The notes under the pieces were generated by a model. That model did not search any database. It saw only the letters and a program-made list of their open reading frames with translations, and was not told where the DNA came from. Shown one piece after another: positions 1 through 12,000 of a stretch of DNA of 64,000 nt. The DNA is taken from contig NC_092577.1 in the NCBI RefSeq assembly GCF_037975245.1, positions 37,068,898-37,132,897 of the forward strand. The letters are read 5' to 3'. Both the position numbers and the translations under genes were made by a program. This DNA comes from Apostichopus japonicus. Taxonomy: Eukaryota > Echinodermata > Holothuroidea > Aspidochirotida > Stichopodidae. Numbering within the stretch: the first letter of the stretch is position 1; each line of letters begins with the position of its first letter.

Positions 1-400
1 ACTTGGTAAGAAGGTGTATATCATTATGTAAAAGAAGCCTATTAATTTTGGTGGAGGTTAAAGGTCAGTTGAAGACAACAAATACCAAACGTTTGTTTCA
101 CTCCCCTCTTACCTGTCCCTCTACACTAAAGTTCCTTCCTTAACATAATATCGCAAAGGAAGCCAGTTGGACAGATCGTATATTTGGTATGTATTTGTAC
201 TACATTAAGTACAAGAAGCCCAATGTTGTGGGGGGAGGTCAATGGTTGTTTGAGTTCACCAGGGGTCAAACTGTGTAAATCATATTTTAGACAATATTTC
301 AACAAGAACAGATTTCGTATTTAGTATGTTGATGTATCACATTTAGTACAAGAAGCCTGTTGTTGAGGTCAACGGTCATTTCAGGACAGCCTGTGTCACA
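1..400 (+). repeat. Dispersed repeat family (AAGAAGCC/AGGTCAA type), diverged copies
   Basis: About three diverged units of roughly 150 bases share the order 'guide' words TTTGGTATG, ACATTNAGTACAAGAAGCC, GGAGGTCAANGGT and CACCAGGGGTCAAA. The same family occurs at 4826-5402, 8680-9240, 28790-28970 and 42780-42890, so it is a high-copy interspersed or satellite-like repeat of this genome. No coding potential is visible. Confidence 0.7.
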
Positions 401-639
401 CTGCTTGTGACCGTTACATTATATGATTGATAATATTAACATCCCGAATCCCAGATTTATGGAACGCCAATAGGACCACAATGATGATGGTTTTATATGG
501 CTATGTAGTCATTTTATACTATAATATACTGATTATGCATGAACATGTAGGATACACGACGATAATAAGAATCTACACAATCATAAAACAGTTCATGATA
601 ATAATAAGGAATTGTATGTCTATAATAAGAAAATGAGTC

Positions 640-745
640 ATCACTCACTTTAATCTTGGAGTGACTCGAACTCGGGACCTTTTGATTGAAGGGCACCGGC
701 GTTTTAACGCCGGTTATAACCACTGAGCAAAAACTCCCTTATCAT
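640..745 (-). mobile_element. tRNA-derived SINE, 5' head fragment
   Basis: On the minus strand the segment reads GCTCAGTGGTTATAACC followed by GGTCCCGAGTTCGAGTCACTCC, that is, A-box-like and B-box-like pol III promoter blocks spaced as in a tRNA. It matches the head of the longer SINE at 11322-11555. The body is missing, so this is a fragment. Confidence 0.7.
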
Positions 746-3076
746 AAGTTCATAAGTAGTAAGTTGTGCTTGGTTATACGAGTAAACGCGTCACACACAC
801 GAACAACATTCTACGTCAGTGAAACAACAACAATAAGCTAACCTGTATGTGAGTCGTTAGGTCCACTTTATGATTAATATGAATACGCGTCTTCAACGGA
901 TATGGATATCCGTGTTTTATATCGTGAGCAGCTTTAATAGTATCGTATATTTCGATTATTATCATCGTGTATTTTCTTATTAATATCGTGGACTTATTAT
1001 TGTCATCGTGTAAAATGTTATTATAACCGTGTTAACTTAATATATTATGTTGTATTTTCTGTGTATTATCATATAAATTTATATTATTATCATATATTAT
1101 CACATTATCATCAGTTGGGGTCCTTTTGGCGTTCCATACAGATTTGGAAACACTGGTTTACACAATGTGTCGAAATCTTTTGACGTCATGTCCATTGCGT
1201 AATCAAGAATGGCCTAATAATTTACATTTTACTTTCCCAGCTGCGTATACGTACATACAGTACTATGGTACATACACATTGTATAAACGTTTATGTGTAC
1301 AATATTTTATAGCATTGGCCTAGTTAGACCTGTAGCTTCTTCGTTACACTACCGCATTATCCTCGCGGCCACGGCTGTCATCACCTGCTTTTCAAACCTG
1401 AAATACCTTACTCGGTAAGTAGACTAAGTTGTGATTAATGCGGAACAATGGCATAACGACGTAGGAAAGACGCGTTCATAATTAATATACCTGCAAAATA
1501 AGATTCATAAGACTAGAACTTAAATCACGGAGACTGACTTCGGTCAGCTTGTGGCTTTGATAAGCCAATGATAGCTTCTTCGCGAGTTCCTGCTTGCAGG
1601 AGGATCTAAAATATATACTTTAGGCAAGACCTGCAGTGGCCTAACTTAGGCCTACCGCCTACTGTAGGCTAGCGTATATCGACATCACTATTCAAAAGGA
1701 TTGTCTGGTAGCCATAAGAAGTTACCTTAAAAAACGATCAATAATTTTCCAAACATGTTGTCAAAGTATGAGAACGCTAATGTTGCGTTTGACAGAGAAA
1801 CGATTTGTTAATCGTTATAGGATGGAAATTCAAATATGATTTGAACAGTAACGAACGTGACGTCACCTTCGCAAATGCAGATTGCGACATAACCCACGCT
1901 CCGTAAAGTACCTACAGTAATCACGACAAAAACCGCGTTTGTATACAGATTAAATTCTTCCTTAATTTTCGGGGGAAATTTCTTATAAATAAGATGTTTT
2001 AAAAACTCCTTAAGCCGCCATATATGTAGTAGATAGGTGGTTTTGTGGTCTTAACACAAGATAAGTTTGAACAGCAGACTCTTCGTTGTTTACATTGCGA
2101 TGTCCAGCTCCAAAACGCAGACAGTTATGAATACCTTGTTATCTTTAGCTGGACCTGAGATGTCTATCGCTGTATCGTTTGTAAACTGTGCTGTGGGTAT
2201 TGACCGCAGCTGTATGTACTGACTGTACACTAGTGTCTAATTACCGACGATAGCAAGCTGTGTGTGTGTATTTTCTGGGATCGATAGTGGTGTCTAATAC
2301 TTCTGTTATACCTCATTCGAAACTAGGTCAGATTACCAGCATTAGACGTTTCTTTTTGCGCGAGTCTTCACACCCTTTAATCCCGGCCGAGCGGTAGCGT
2401 GGGTTATCAGACAGCTGGAGGCCACCGGATGTCAGGGAGGGGAAAGGGGGAGGCGAAGACTAATGCCAGCAGGGCTTGAACCAATACACAAAAATAGAGA
2501 AGAATATAGTCTAGAGAACTAGATCTCATTCACCAATTAAATTAATTAACTTAAAAAAACACTTGACCAGAATAAGGCAGTGTCTTTCTGCCTTACACAA
2601 ATAAGAGCAATCTACGAGCAGAGATTCAAGTTAACTAAATAACAAATAAACTACGGCTCGTAAATACCCGACACGGGGTGCCAAAGGTAGACTGTACAAA
2701 TACTGTGCAATGTGGTCCCGCCCCGATTAGCTTGTACAACACCTCGGGGAGGGCCCTTATTTGACCCTAACTCCGGTGTCTATAACATGCAACGAGGCCA
2801 ACCAGGACGGGAAGTTGTCAATTACAAAATACAATATAAGAAATGGCGCCCCGTACTTCAATTTCAACCTGTGATGATCTATTGCATCCCTCACCCCAGC
2901 CCTGCCTCCTCCCTACCTCAAACAAAGAGGAAGGTTATAATTTGTAGGTTAATTAAATTCTTCAACATTCCAAAGTGCATGTTATTAGTTTTCATTCAGG
3001 TACTTAACACTACTAGGATTTTAATTATGATTGCAATCATCACTTCTCTGCAGATTGTACAGAATATTTACAAAAT
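746..3076. other. Upstream region of RIOK3, no gene recognised
   Basis: No convincing coding exon was found. The region is AT-rich on the left. At about 2383-2480 a stretch beginning GGCCGAGCGGTAGCGTGG looks like a degenerate tRNA(Leu/Ser)-type SINE head. A pyrimidine-rich acceptor-like CTCTGCAG ends near 3055, so a noncoding first exon of RIOK3 may lie in this interval; its position cannot be fixed from sequence alone. Confidence 0.4.
1518..1615 (+). mobile_element. SINE 3' body fragment
   Basis: The words GACTGACTTCGGTCAGCTTG, GATAAGCCA and CGCGAGTTCCTGCTTGCAGG match the 3' body of the SINEs at 11322-11555 and 55866-56110. The tRNA-like head is absent. Confidence 0.7.
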
Positions 3077-6000
3077 ATGGAAGCTAAAGGAGAAGTGAGA
3101 GTAGCACACCCATCACCCAACCCAGTTGGGCAGAGGAGCCCATGGGGTACCCCAGTGACGGCACCAGAACCATGCTCCTTAGCTGCTGTAATGGATGAAG
3201 AATTTGCCAAAACACTTCAAATAGAAGAGGAGGCTGCACTTAAGGACCAGTTTGGGTAGGTTGAAGGAGATTAAACCCAACCAACATGACTGGTCTACAG
3301 TATGTAATAGAGATAACCAGCATTAACAGCTTCCCAAACAGCTAAGGAAAATCTTATTCCATTTGAAGATACCATAGATTTAATGTTTCCTCACACACAC
3401 TGCCGTGCCTAAATATGACACTTGATCAAATCTTGATCAAGCATAATATTAACATCTGATGGGTTTTCCAAATGCAGAAAATAAAATATTGAATCTCTGA
3501 ATTGAAGTTGGTTTGAGTATCAAACTGTTTATATTCTACCAGAAACCTAAACTGACAAGCAGTACAAGTGTGTAAAAGTAAGTTGACCTGACGTTTCGAT
3601 AGTAGCAGGATCTTCTTAAGAGGCTAAATGACAAGTAATGTAGTAACAGGTATTACCCTACTTCTATCGCGTTATAGAAAATCCTCACCTGTATTCACTT
3701 GTATCCCATGGCAGCAATCAGGAAGATTACTCTTCTGCACTGGAGCTTGGCAGTAGCACAGAGACAGATACATCCAATGATATGTTACTAGCACAGATGT
3801 TACAGCTACAATTTGACAGGGAGCACGACAACATGCTAGCAAAGGAAGAAGCCAAATATAATGGAGAGAGCAAAGGTACGACACTCTGTGAATTTGCTCT
3901 AGACTAGCAATCTGTGGTAGGAGTAATAAGGGTGGTGGAGGGGAAGGGTGTGGTATTGGTTACAGGACAGGTTGGCAATAGCTGAGGTGATACATGTACA
4001 AATTGCTTGCCTGAGTACAGTATGATTTATCCTATATCTATTCTGGTTTCTATATATTCACCTTTAAAATATCCAGAATGCTCCTAAATAAATGATGATG
4101 TCAGCTCCTCAGTACAGGTGTAAATGTTAAATTGTTAATCCTCTGTTTAAGTCATTTTAATAACTCAAACAAGACATGGTCCTTTGAACTAACAAAGCAC
4201 TGTTAGGTGACATTCAATGCCATTCTTCTTTGACAAAGCTGTAATGTATAGTAGAGATATCATTTGCAGCCTGGGTTAAAAACTAGAAAGTCTCTTGGTT
4301 TGGTGTTGATATTTCTGTTGCTGGTCTGAGGAAATGACCTAATGATTTTGTGCTTTACACTAAAGTATCTCAGCCACTCGATGAGCCTTGCATGTTTGAA
4401 AGGTCATTATGTCACTGTTCTCACAAAGTGGCTTAGGATACAACCTGGACTGATAACAGTGTTTAATACCATGTAGTGTTATGTAACCATCTACAGCTGC
4501 ATATTCAAGTTACTTGAGGTCCTTATGTGCAGTCATCCTTTAATTTGGATAAGCTAGTAACCAATGGCCAGTAATGAGAATATTCCATGAGATCCATATT
4601 TAACACAAGCATGTGCTTTGTGTCCTTCATGGTATGGTTTGCTATCTCTTCTCCCAGTTTCAATCTCATGGTCAAAGTACAAGACAGCCTCATCTTCTCT
4701 TAAAGACCCTGATTATGAAGAGGATGATGTTAGCTCAGAGGATGATGGTAGGTTTTTGGTTTGGATGATAATCGAAACATATGCATTTATGATGACATGT
4801 GTGGGTGTGTGTGTGTGATTCCCAGCTTGTAAACACGATATCTCAAGAAGGGAAGGTCAGACCAATTTCATGTTTGATGTGTCGAAGTACCACATTGAGT
4901 ACAAGAAGCCTATTGTTTTCGGTGGAGTTCAAAGGTCATTTGGGGTTACCAGGGGTCAAATTGTGTAAACCTTGTAAACACGATATCTCAAGAAGGGAAG
5001 ATCGGACCAACTTCATACTTCGTGTGTAGAACAACCACATTGAGTACAAGAAGCCTATTTTTTAATGGAGGTCAAAGGTCATTTGGGGTTACCACGGGTG
5101 AAATTGTGAAAACCTTGTAAACACGATATCTCAAGAAGGAAAGCTTGGGAGGACCTCATATTAGTGTGTTGAAGTACCACATTGAGTGCTAGAAGCCTTT
5201 TGTTTTTGGTGGAGGTCAAAGGTCATTTGGGGTCACCAGTGGTCAAATTGTGTAAACCTTGTAACAGGATATCTCAATGCTGGAAGCTTGGGTGACCTTT
5301 AATTTAGTATGTAGAAGTACCAAATTGAGTTAAAGAAGTCTATTGTTTTTGGTGGAGGTCAAAAGTAATTTGGGGTCATCAGAAGTCAAATCATGAAACC
5401 CTTGTAAACATGTACACCCTCACTATACATTACGTCAGATTCATGAAGAAAATTGCTCATGTTACATCATCGAAACCACAATGCATATTTGCATTCTGTT
5501 TGTTTATAAAGTCTTCTTATTTTTTCAGTAATTTCTCCATCCCTGTATGTAGAGTGGGGGGGGGGGAGATGGGTTGGGAGGGTAGAGAGGATAAGTAGGG
5601 GATGCTGATGAGGGTATTGAAAGGATCTCGACTGGAGAGATCTATATAAGTGCACATGTTGCATTTCAATGTCTCATGAATATGTGATTAATTCATTATT
5701 CTAGTTGGTTTAATGAATCATTAGGAAAGATTGATTAATGATACAAAACATGAAATTCAGCATTATAAGTTGATTTTCGTGACCACCTATCATTGTCAAT
5801 CATCGTTATTCTGATTTCCACTAATTGTTCAGCAGATTTTCCAGTCATGAATTCATCTTCTTCAATGAAGAAAGGAATGTCTCCCTCCAAGAGCAAATCC
5901 ATCCTCACCAAACATGATGCTGGTGTTTGTGGCAAGAGAAATGCATCTCGCGTGATGGAAGAGGTAGTGTATAAACCTGTCAATGCATGTACATGGCATT

Positions 6001-9000
6001 TTCTTAAGTGTATGCATATATATGTAATATATATGCTAATTTCCATATACCATTATGTGTGATAAATAACTCACATATATGTGCATTTTGCCATTTCTAG
6101 GTTGTGACTCTTGCTAAGCCCCTCCCCCTCTAAACCCCATTCCCCCTCTCTCCTCCCTCAAGTACCATTTGGTTACAAGAAAACTTCAGAAGAGTTCCTC
6201 TGACCAACTGCAATCCTAGTTTTAGTCAAAAGTTTTGGAAACCAAATGAAACAGCTTTTTATGCCAAAAATATTTGTTTTCTCTATTTTGGATAGTTTCC
6301 ACCAGAATTTGCATCTGGGAAAGATCTGGATAAAGATATCAAGCTATCCAACTCTGTGTACAACTCTTTGAAGCTGCATTCATTAGAAGAGGAGAAGAAA
6401 TCACATCGTGTTCATGAGAAGAAGGAACATTCAACTGTGGTATGTGGCTAGGTATGGTTAGCTGGGGGGGGGGGGGTGGGGGGGGGGGGGGTTTGGTTAG
6501 TGGGCGTGGTAACTGGTAAGGTGTGTTGTAAGTGGGCGTGGTAAGGTGTGTTGTAAGTGGGCATGGTAAGGGGTGTGGTGAGTGGGTAATTATGGCAGAA
6601 TACTAATAAGAGTACAGGTAACTATGGCAGAATACAAATATGAGTACAGGTAACTATGGCAGAATACAAATATGAGTACAGGTAACTATGGCAGAATACT
6701 AATATGAGTACAGGTAACTATGGCAGAATACTAATATGAGTACAGGTAACTATGGCAGAATACTAATATGAGTACAGGTAATTATGGCAGAATACTAATA
6801 TGAGTACAGGTAACTATGGCAGAATACTAATATGAGTACAGGTAACTATGGCAGAATACTAATATGAGTACAGGTAACTATGGCAGAATACTAATATGAG
6901 TACAGGTAACTATGGCAGAATACTAATATGAGTACAGGTAACTATGGCAGAATACTAATATAAGTACAGGTAACTATGGCAGAATACTAATATGAATACA
7001 GGTAACTATGGCAGAATACTAATATGAGTACAGGTAACTATGGCAGAATACTAATATGAGTACAGGTAACTATGGTAGAATACTAATATGAGTACAGGTA
7101 ACTATGGCAGAATACAAATATGAGTACAGGTAACTATGGCAGAATACAAATACAAGTATCATCTCACTTTCAAGTCTGGTAAGATGGTGTGGTAAGTGGA
7201 CATAGGTGTGGTGAGGGGTTATGATAGGTGGGCATGGTAAGTGGACATTGAGTTTGCATCTTTTGTTTTCTTAGCCTGGTTTTTCTGTTTTTGACTTTCT
7301 TTTTACTGTACAGCACTTCAAGATTTTTGGGAGGCGCTTTATAAGTAGTATTTATTATTATTATTATTATTACATATGTGTGGTGAGCGGTTATGGTAGG
7401 TGGGCATGGTAAGTGGCCATAGTGGGTGCGGTTAACGGTTATGGTAGGTGGGTATGGTAAGCGGACAAAGTGGGTGTGGTAAGCAGTTATAGTAGGTGGG
7501 CCTGGTAATTGGATATGGTGGGTCTGGTGAGCGGTTATGGTAGGTGGGCATGGTAAGCGGCCATAGTGGGTGTGGTAAGCGGTTATGGTAGGTGGGCATG
7601 GTAAGTGGACATAGGTGTGGTTAACGGTTATCGTAGGTGGGCATGGTAAGTGGACATAGGTGTGGTGAGCGGTTATGGTAGGTGGGTATGGTAAGCGGAC
7701 ATAGTGGGTGTGGTTAACGGTTATGGAAGGTGGGCATGGTAAGTGGACATAGGTGTGGTGAGCGGTTATGGTAGGTGGGTATGGTAAGCGGACATAGTGG
7801 GTGTGGTAAGCAGTTATGGTAGGTTGGCATGGTAAGTGGATATGGTTGGTGTGATGAGCGGTTATGGTTGGTGGGTATGGTAAGCGGACATAGTGGGTGT
7901 GGTTAACGGTTATGGTAGGTGGGTATGGCAAGTGAACATCATGGGTGTGGTTAGCGGTTATGGTAGGTGGGAACGGCAAGTGGACTTGGTAAGTGGGCAT
8001 AGTCAGTGGGAGTTAGGACATTGCAAAATTGTTAAGTTTACTTTTTCAACATTTAATTTCATTTTAATTGTAAACCTGCTCATTTTATAATTTGGACAGG
8101 AAATGGCAGTGGATCCCAGGACTCGAATTCTTCTTTTCAAACTGGTCAATGGTGGTATCTTGGAATCAATAAACGGTACCATCAGCACAGGCAAAGAAGC
8201 TGTTGTCATACATGCCAGTGGAGGGAGGTCAGTAGTTGAATAAAAATAAAATCAATTTAAATTAAATGCTTACATTGCAACATCCGTTCATGTTGAGAGA
8301 TATCAGTGGTTGAAATAAAAAATTGAAGAATTCATTCCTAACATTGCGACATGCGTTCATGCTTGAAGATCTGAAATTTGTTATTAATCAGTATATCTTT
8401 ATATAGTTACTTTTTGTTGTTGTGTCCCTTTCATTATTTTTATTATTCATATCTGTAACTGATTAAATGATAACATTCATGGACATCAACTGATTGACCA
8501 GTTGTACCAGATCTCCATTCCAACATTATTGACCTGAGCCATATCCTGTCTTTGTACAGGAGGATTTCCCAAGTTGTGGTTTTTTAGCTCATACCAGCAT
8601 GCTGGTGTGAGCTATTGTTACAGTGCGGTGTCTATCACTCTATCATTCTATCACTCTATCACTCTATCCGTCAACAATTGGTAAAACCGCTCCCACTCGC
8701 ACAATGTTTGATGGAATTTCATGAAACTTGGACACAAGGACCATTGGGTCAGAGATGGTCCGAAATATGGGGTCAAAGGTCACCTGTGGGCCGTAATGGG
8801 CCATTTTGTGGAAATACGCAAAATGCTTCTTCTCCTACAGATTCCATGGTACAATGTTGAGGGTTTGTCACGATAGTTCTATGGAAGTTTTACCTTCAGG
8901 GTGTTCATGAATTTCAGATCAAAGATCAACTAGGGGTCTTTTGTGGCCCGGGCCGGGGCCCAATATTTTCAAATTGCTCCTGTTCGTACAGTGTATGGCC

Positions 9001-12000
9001 AGTGATAATGAAACTTGGTCACAACGTTCCTCGGGATAGGAGTTACGAGGGTTGTTCGGAAAATTGAGGTCAAATGTCATTTAGGGGGTCATCGGGGATC
9101 ATTCTTTTAATATTTTCAAATATCTCAATCTCCTCAAGATTTTGATGGATCATATTCAAAGTTGAACTGATGATTGTTGGATTGTGTATGAATAAGGTGA
9201 TGCCTAATAATTTTTGGTCAAAAGTTAATTAATTACAATTAATCCCCATTGTTTATAAAAATCTGAGCCTTCACCTTTTGCTAAAGCTCCTTTAATTTGT
9301 CTCCCAGTTTCTGCAGTGTTTGTTTACATTTGTGGTTAAGCTCTGCAGAGGCTGTTAGTGGAATTAAAGCAGGACTGGGAGTTGTTATTAACTGTTGAAC
9401 TGTAAGCGTGAGAGCCTTACAGCCAATCAGCACTTGCCGATTCTTAGAAGTCTTTGAGCCTGAGGTATGTAGGCAGCCAGCCAAAATTTTGGCAAGGAGT
9501 GCTTCAGGTCTGCTCAGGTAGAGGGGAGAAAGTTTAATAGGGGAGGTCAGTGGTATTGTTTGAGAGAGTGGGTAAAATAGGAATTAAAGGGGGAAAATAG
9601 GAATTATAGCCAGTGGTGTGGCCAGGATTCTGCTAACGGAGGGAGGGGGGGGGGGGTTATCCCTCATGGGCCCAAAATTGGTGGAATCTGAAAAATGGCC
9701 TGAAATTTGGTGGGCTATAAATTTTTGTGGGCCCTACATATTTAAGCTCGAAAAGGTATGAGCTTCTGCACCATTGGTGCTCTAGTCTTAAAGTAATGAT
9801 ACATCTCTTCTCCTTCCCCACATTCTCCCTTTTTCTTCTCTCTCCCTATTTCTCCCCTTCTCCATCTCCCCTCCCCCATCCCTTTCTTACTTTGGTCGGT
9901 TCAGATTTTCGGGGTTTACACAATCCTAACGTGTACACATCTTCAGTTTATTGTAGCAATGAACTGTTAACTGTCAATGAGAATTATGTTACTTAATTGC
10001 ACCACAGACTAGATCAACAAATTGTGCCAGTTGAGTGTGCCCTGAAGGTCTTCAAGACCACCCTGAATGAATTCAAGAACAGACAGAAGTACATCAAGGA
10101 TGACTACCGATTCAAGGACAGGTTCTCCAAGCAAAACCCAAGACGGACAATCAGAATGTGGGCTGAAAAGGAAATGCATAATTTGAACAGGTGAGAAACC
10201 TGCATCTCATTGATAATATGATTACTATGACTACAGTCTATGATAGTATGAAATGGAAATATGCATAATCTGAACAGGTGAGAAACCTGCATCTTATTGG
10301 TAATAATGGTTACTATTACTACAGTCTATGATACTGTAGTATGAAGTGGAAAAAAGCAAGGTTAACGTGCTGTTACACTAAGAATGAAATGTATTTTATT
10401 GTGCTATTAGGTAATTGTTTCATTCCCATTACTGTCTACCTGAAAATGTTGTTATTAATCTTTCACCAAAACTTTCTTTCGCCCGATTTATCCCAACGGT
10501 CTCACAATCTATCAGTAATATGGTTAGTATTGTGTAACTGTTGACACTAATTATTAAGTACATGATCCAGTTTGATGAAACTAAGAAAACCCTCATGTTC
10601 CTCCATGACAGGAATTCGTAAAATAAAGCATATTTTAGGACCATTTCTTCTAAGAAAAACACATGGTCAATATGAAAAGGTTAGCCAAGGTAAATGTTCA
10701 TAGAAAGGTTTCTTGGAGTGAGTTTGGTTAAACTTCAGAAGATTTTACTCAAAGTGATTTGAATTGTTGTGACTGTTTCACTCCTCCTTCAAATGTTTTC
10801 TTCATCAAATGTTTATGAAACTCTGCTTTTCCTTGCAAAGTTGAAAGAGAATTGTCAGATTAAGGGCTGAGAATGAAATGTGTATTAAAATTGACCTCAC
10901 AATGAGAATTGAATTAATCTTTCAGAATGAGGGAAGCTGGTATTCGCACACCAGATGTAATTCTTCTGAAGAAACACATTCTGGTGATGACTTTCATCGG
11001 TGAAAACCAAAAGGCTGCACCTAAGTTGAAGGATGTACCATTGTCCACTGCTGACAAACAAATTGCTTATGAGCAATGTCTGGAGGTAATTATGGAGAAA
11101 TGCTTTTCACCAAGTTTTTTTTTTTTTTTTGAGTTTAAGAAAAATAAAGAGAAGGTATTATTTGTATGTGAAATTAGATAAAAATTACATAACATCTATA
11201 GATTCACTTTGCTTTTCACTCACGAAACTATTGTGCTGTTTGGTACAAGTATTTATTCTCTCATAAAGTTATGCAGCAAATGGCTGGTACTTAGCCTTAA
11301 TCCCTTGGTGACAACTGTGGTGTGGAGTGTTAGCTCAGTGGTTAACGCCGGTGGCTTCCAATCATAAGGTCCCAGTTCGAGTCACTCCAAGATTAATGTA
11401 TGTTGTCCAGTTACAGGGTTGTTGACAATTCATAATCATGGACGTTAAATATGAATCTAAGAGACTGACTTCGGTCAGCTTGCGGTTTGATAAGCCACTG
11501 AGGCTTCTTCGGGAGTTCCTGCTTGCAGTAGGTTCTAAAATACATACATACAACTTTAGCCCCTTTTCTTATATGCAAAGGTGGCTTGTCCCTTGTACAT
11601 ATGCTTTGAAGGTGTTGACAATTAGCCAACATTTTGTAAGAGAATGTTTCAGAGAATCAAGCTTTTGTTCCGACACCAGGGCACAAAACTAATGTGGCAT
11701 TTTGAGCTTTAACTAACTTGTCAATTGGGTTGAATTAATGATGAATATTAATGACCTCCTTCCACAGATGATGGAACGTTTATATCAAGTCTGTAACCTT
11801 GTTCATGCTGACCTGAGCGAGTACAATATGCTCTGGCACCAGGGTCAGGTATGGTTTATTGACGTCAGCCAATCAGTGGAGCCAAACCATCCACATGGAC
11901 TGGAATTCCTGTTGAGAGATTGTACCAATGTCAGCACTGTGAGTGTAACTAATGTAAATCTATTAGCTATCTATTATGTCAGTCGAAGTATAGTGATACA

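Noticed and set aside
7170-8000. 276-codon open frame on the minus strand with repeated [10 protein letters not shown]-like units
   Set aside because: It is the complement of a G-rich minisatellite lacking stops, has no homology, and is split by a SINE-type tail insert.
11322-11400. Possible tRNA gene
   Set aside because: The tRNA-like head continues into a SINE body seen at other sites.
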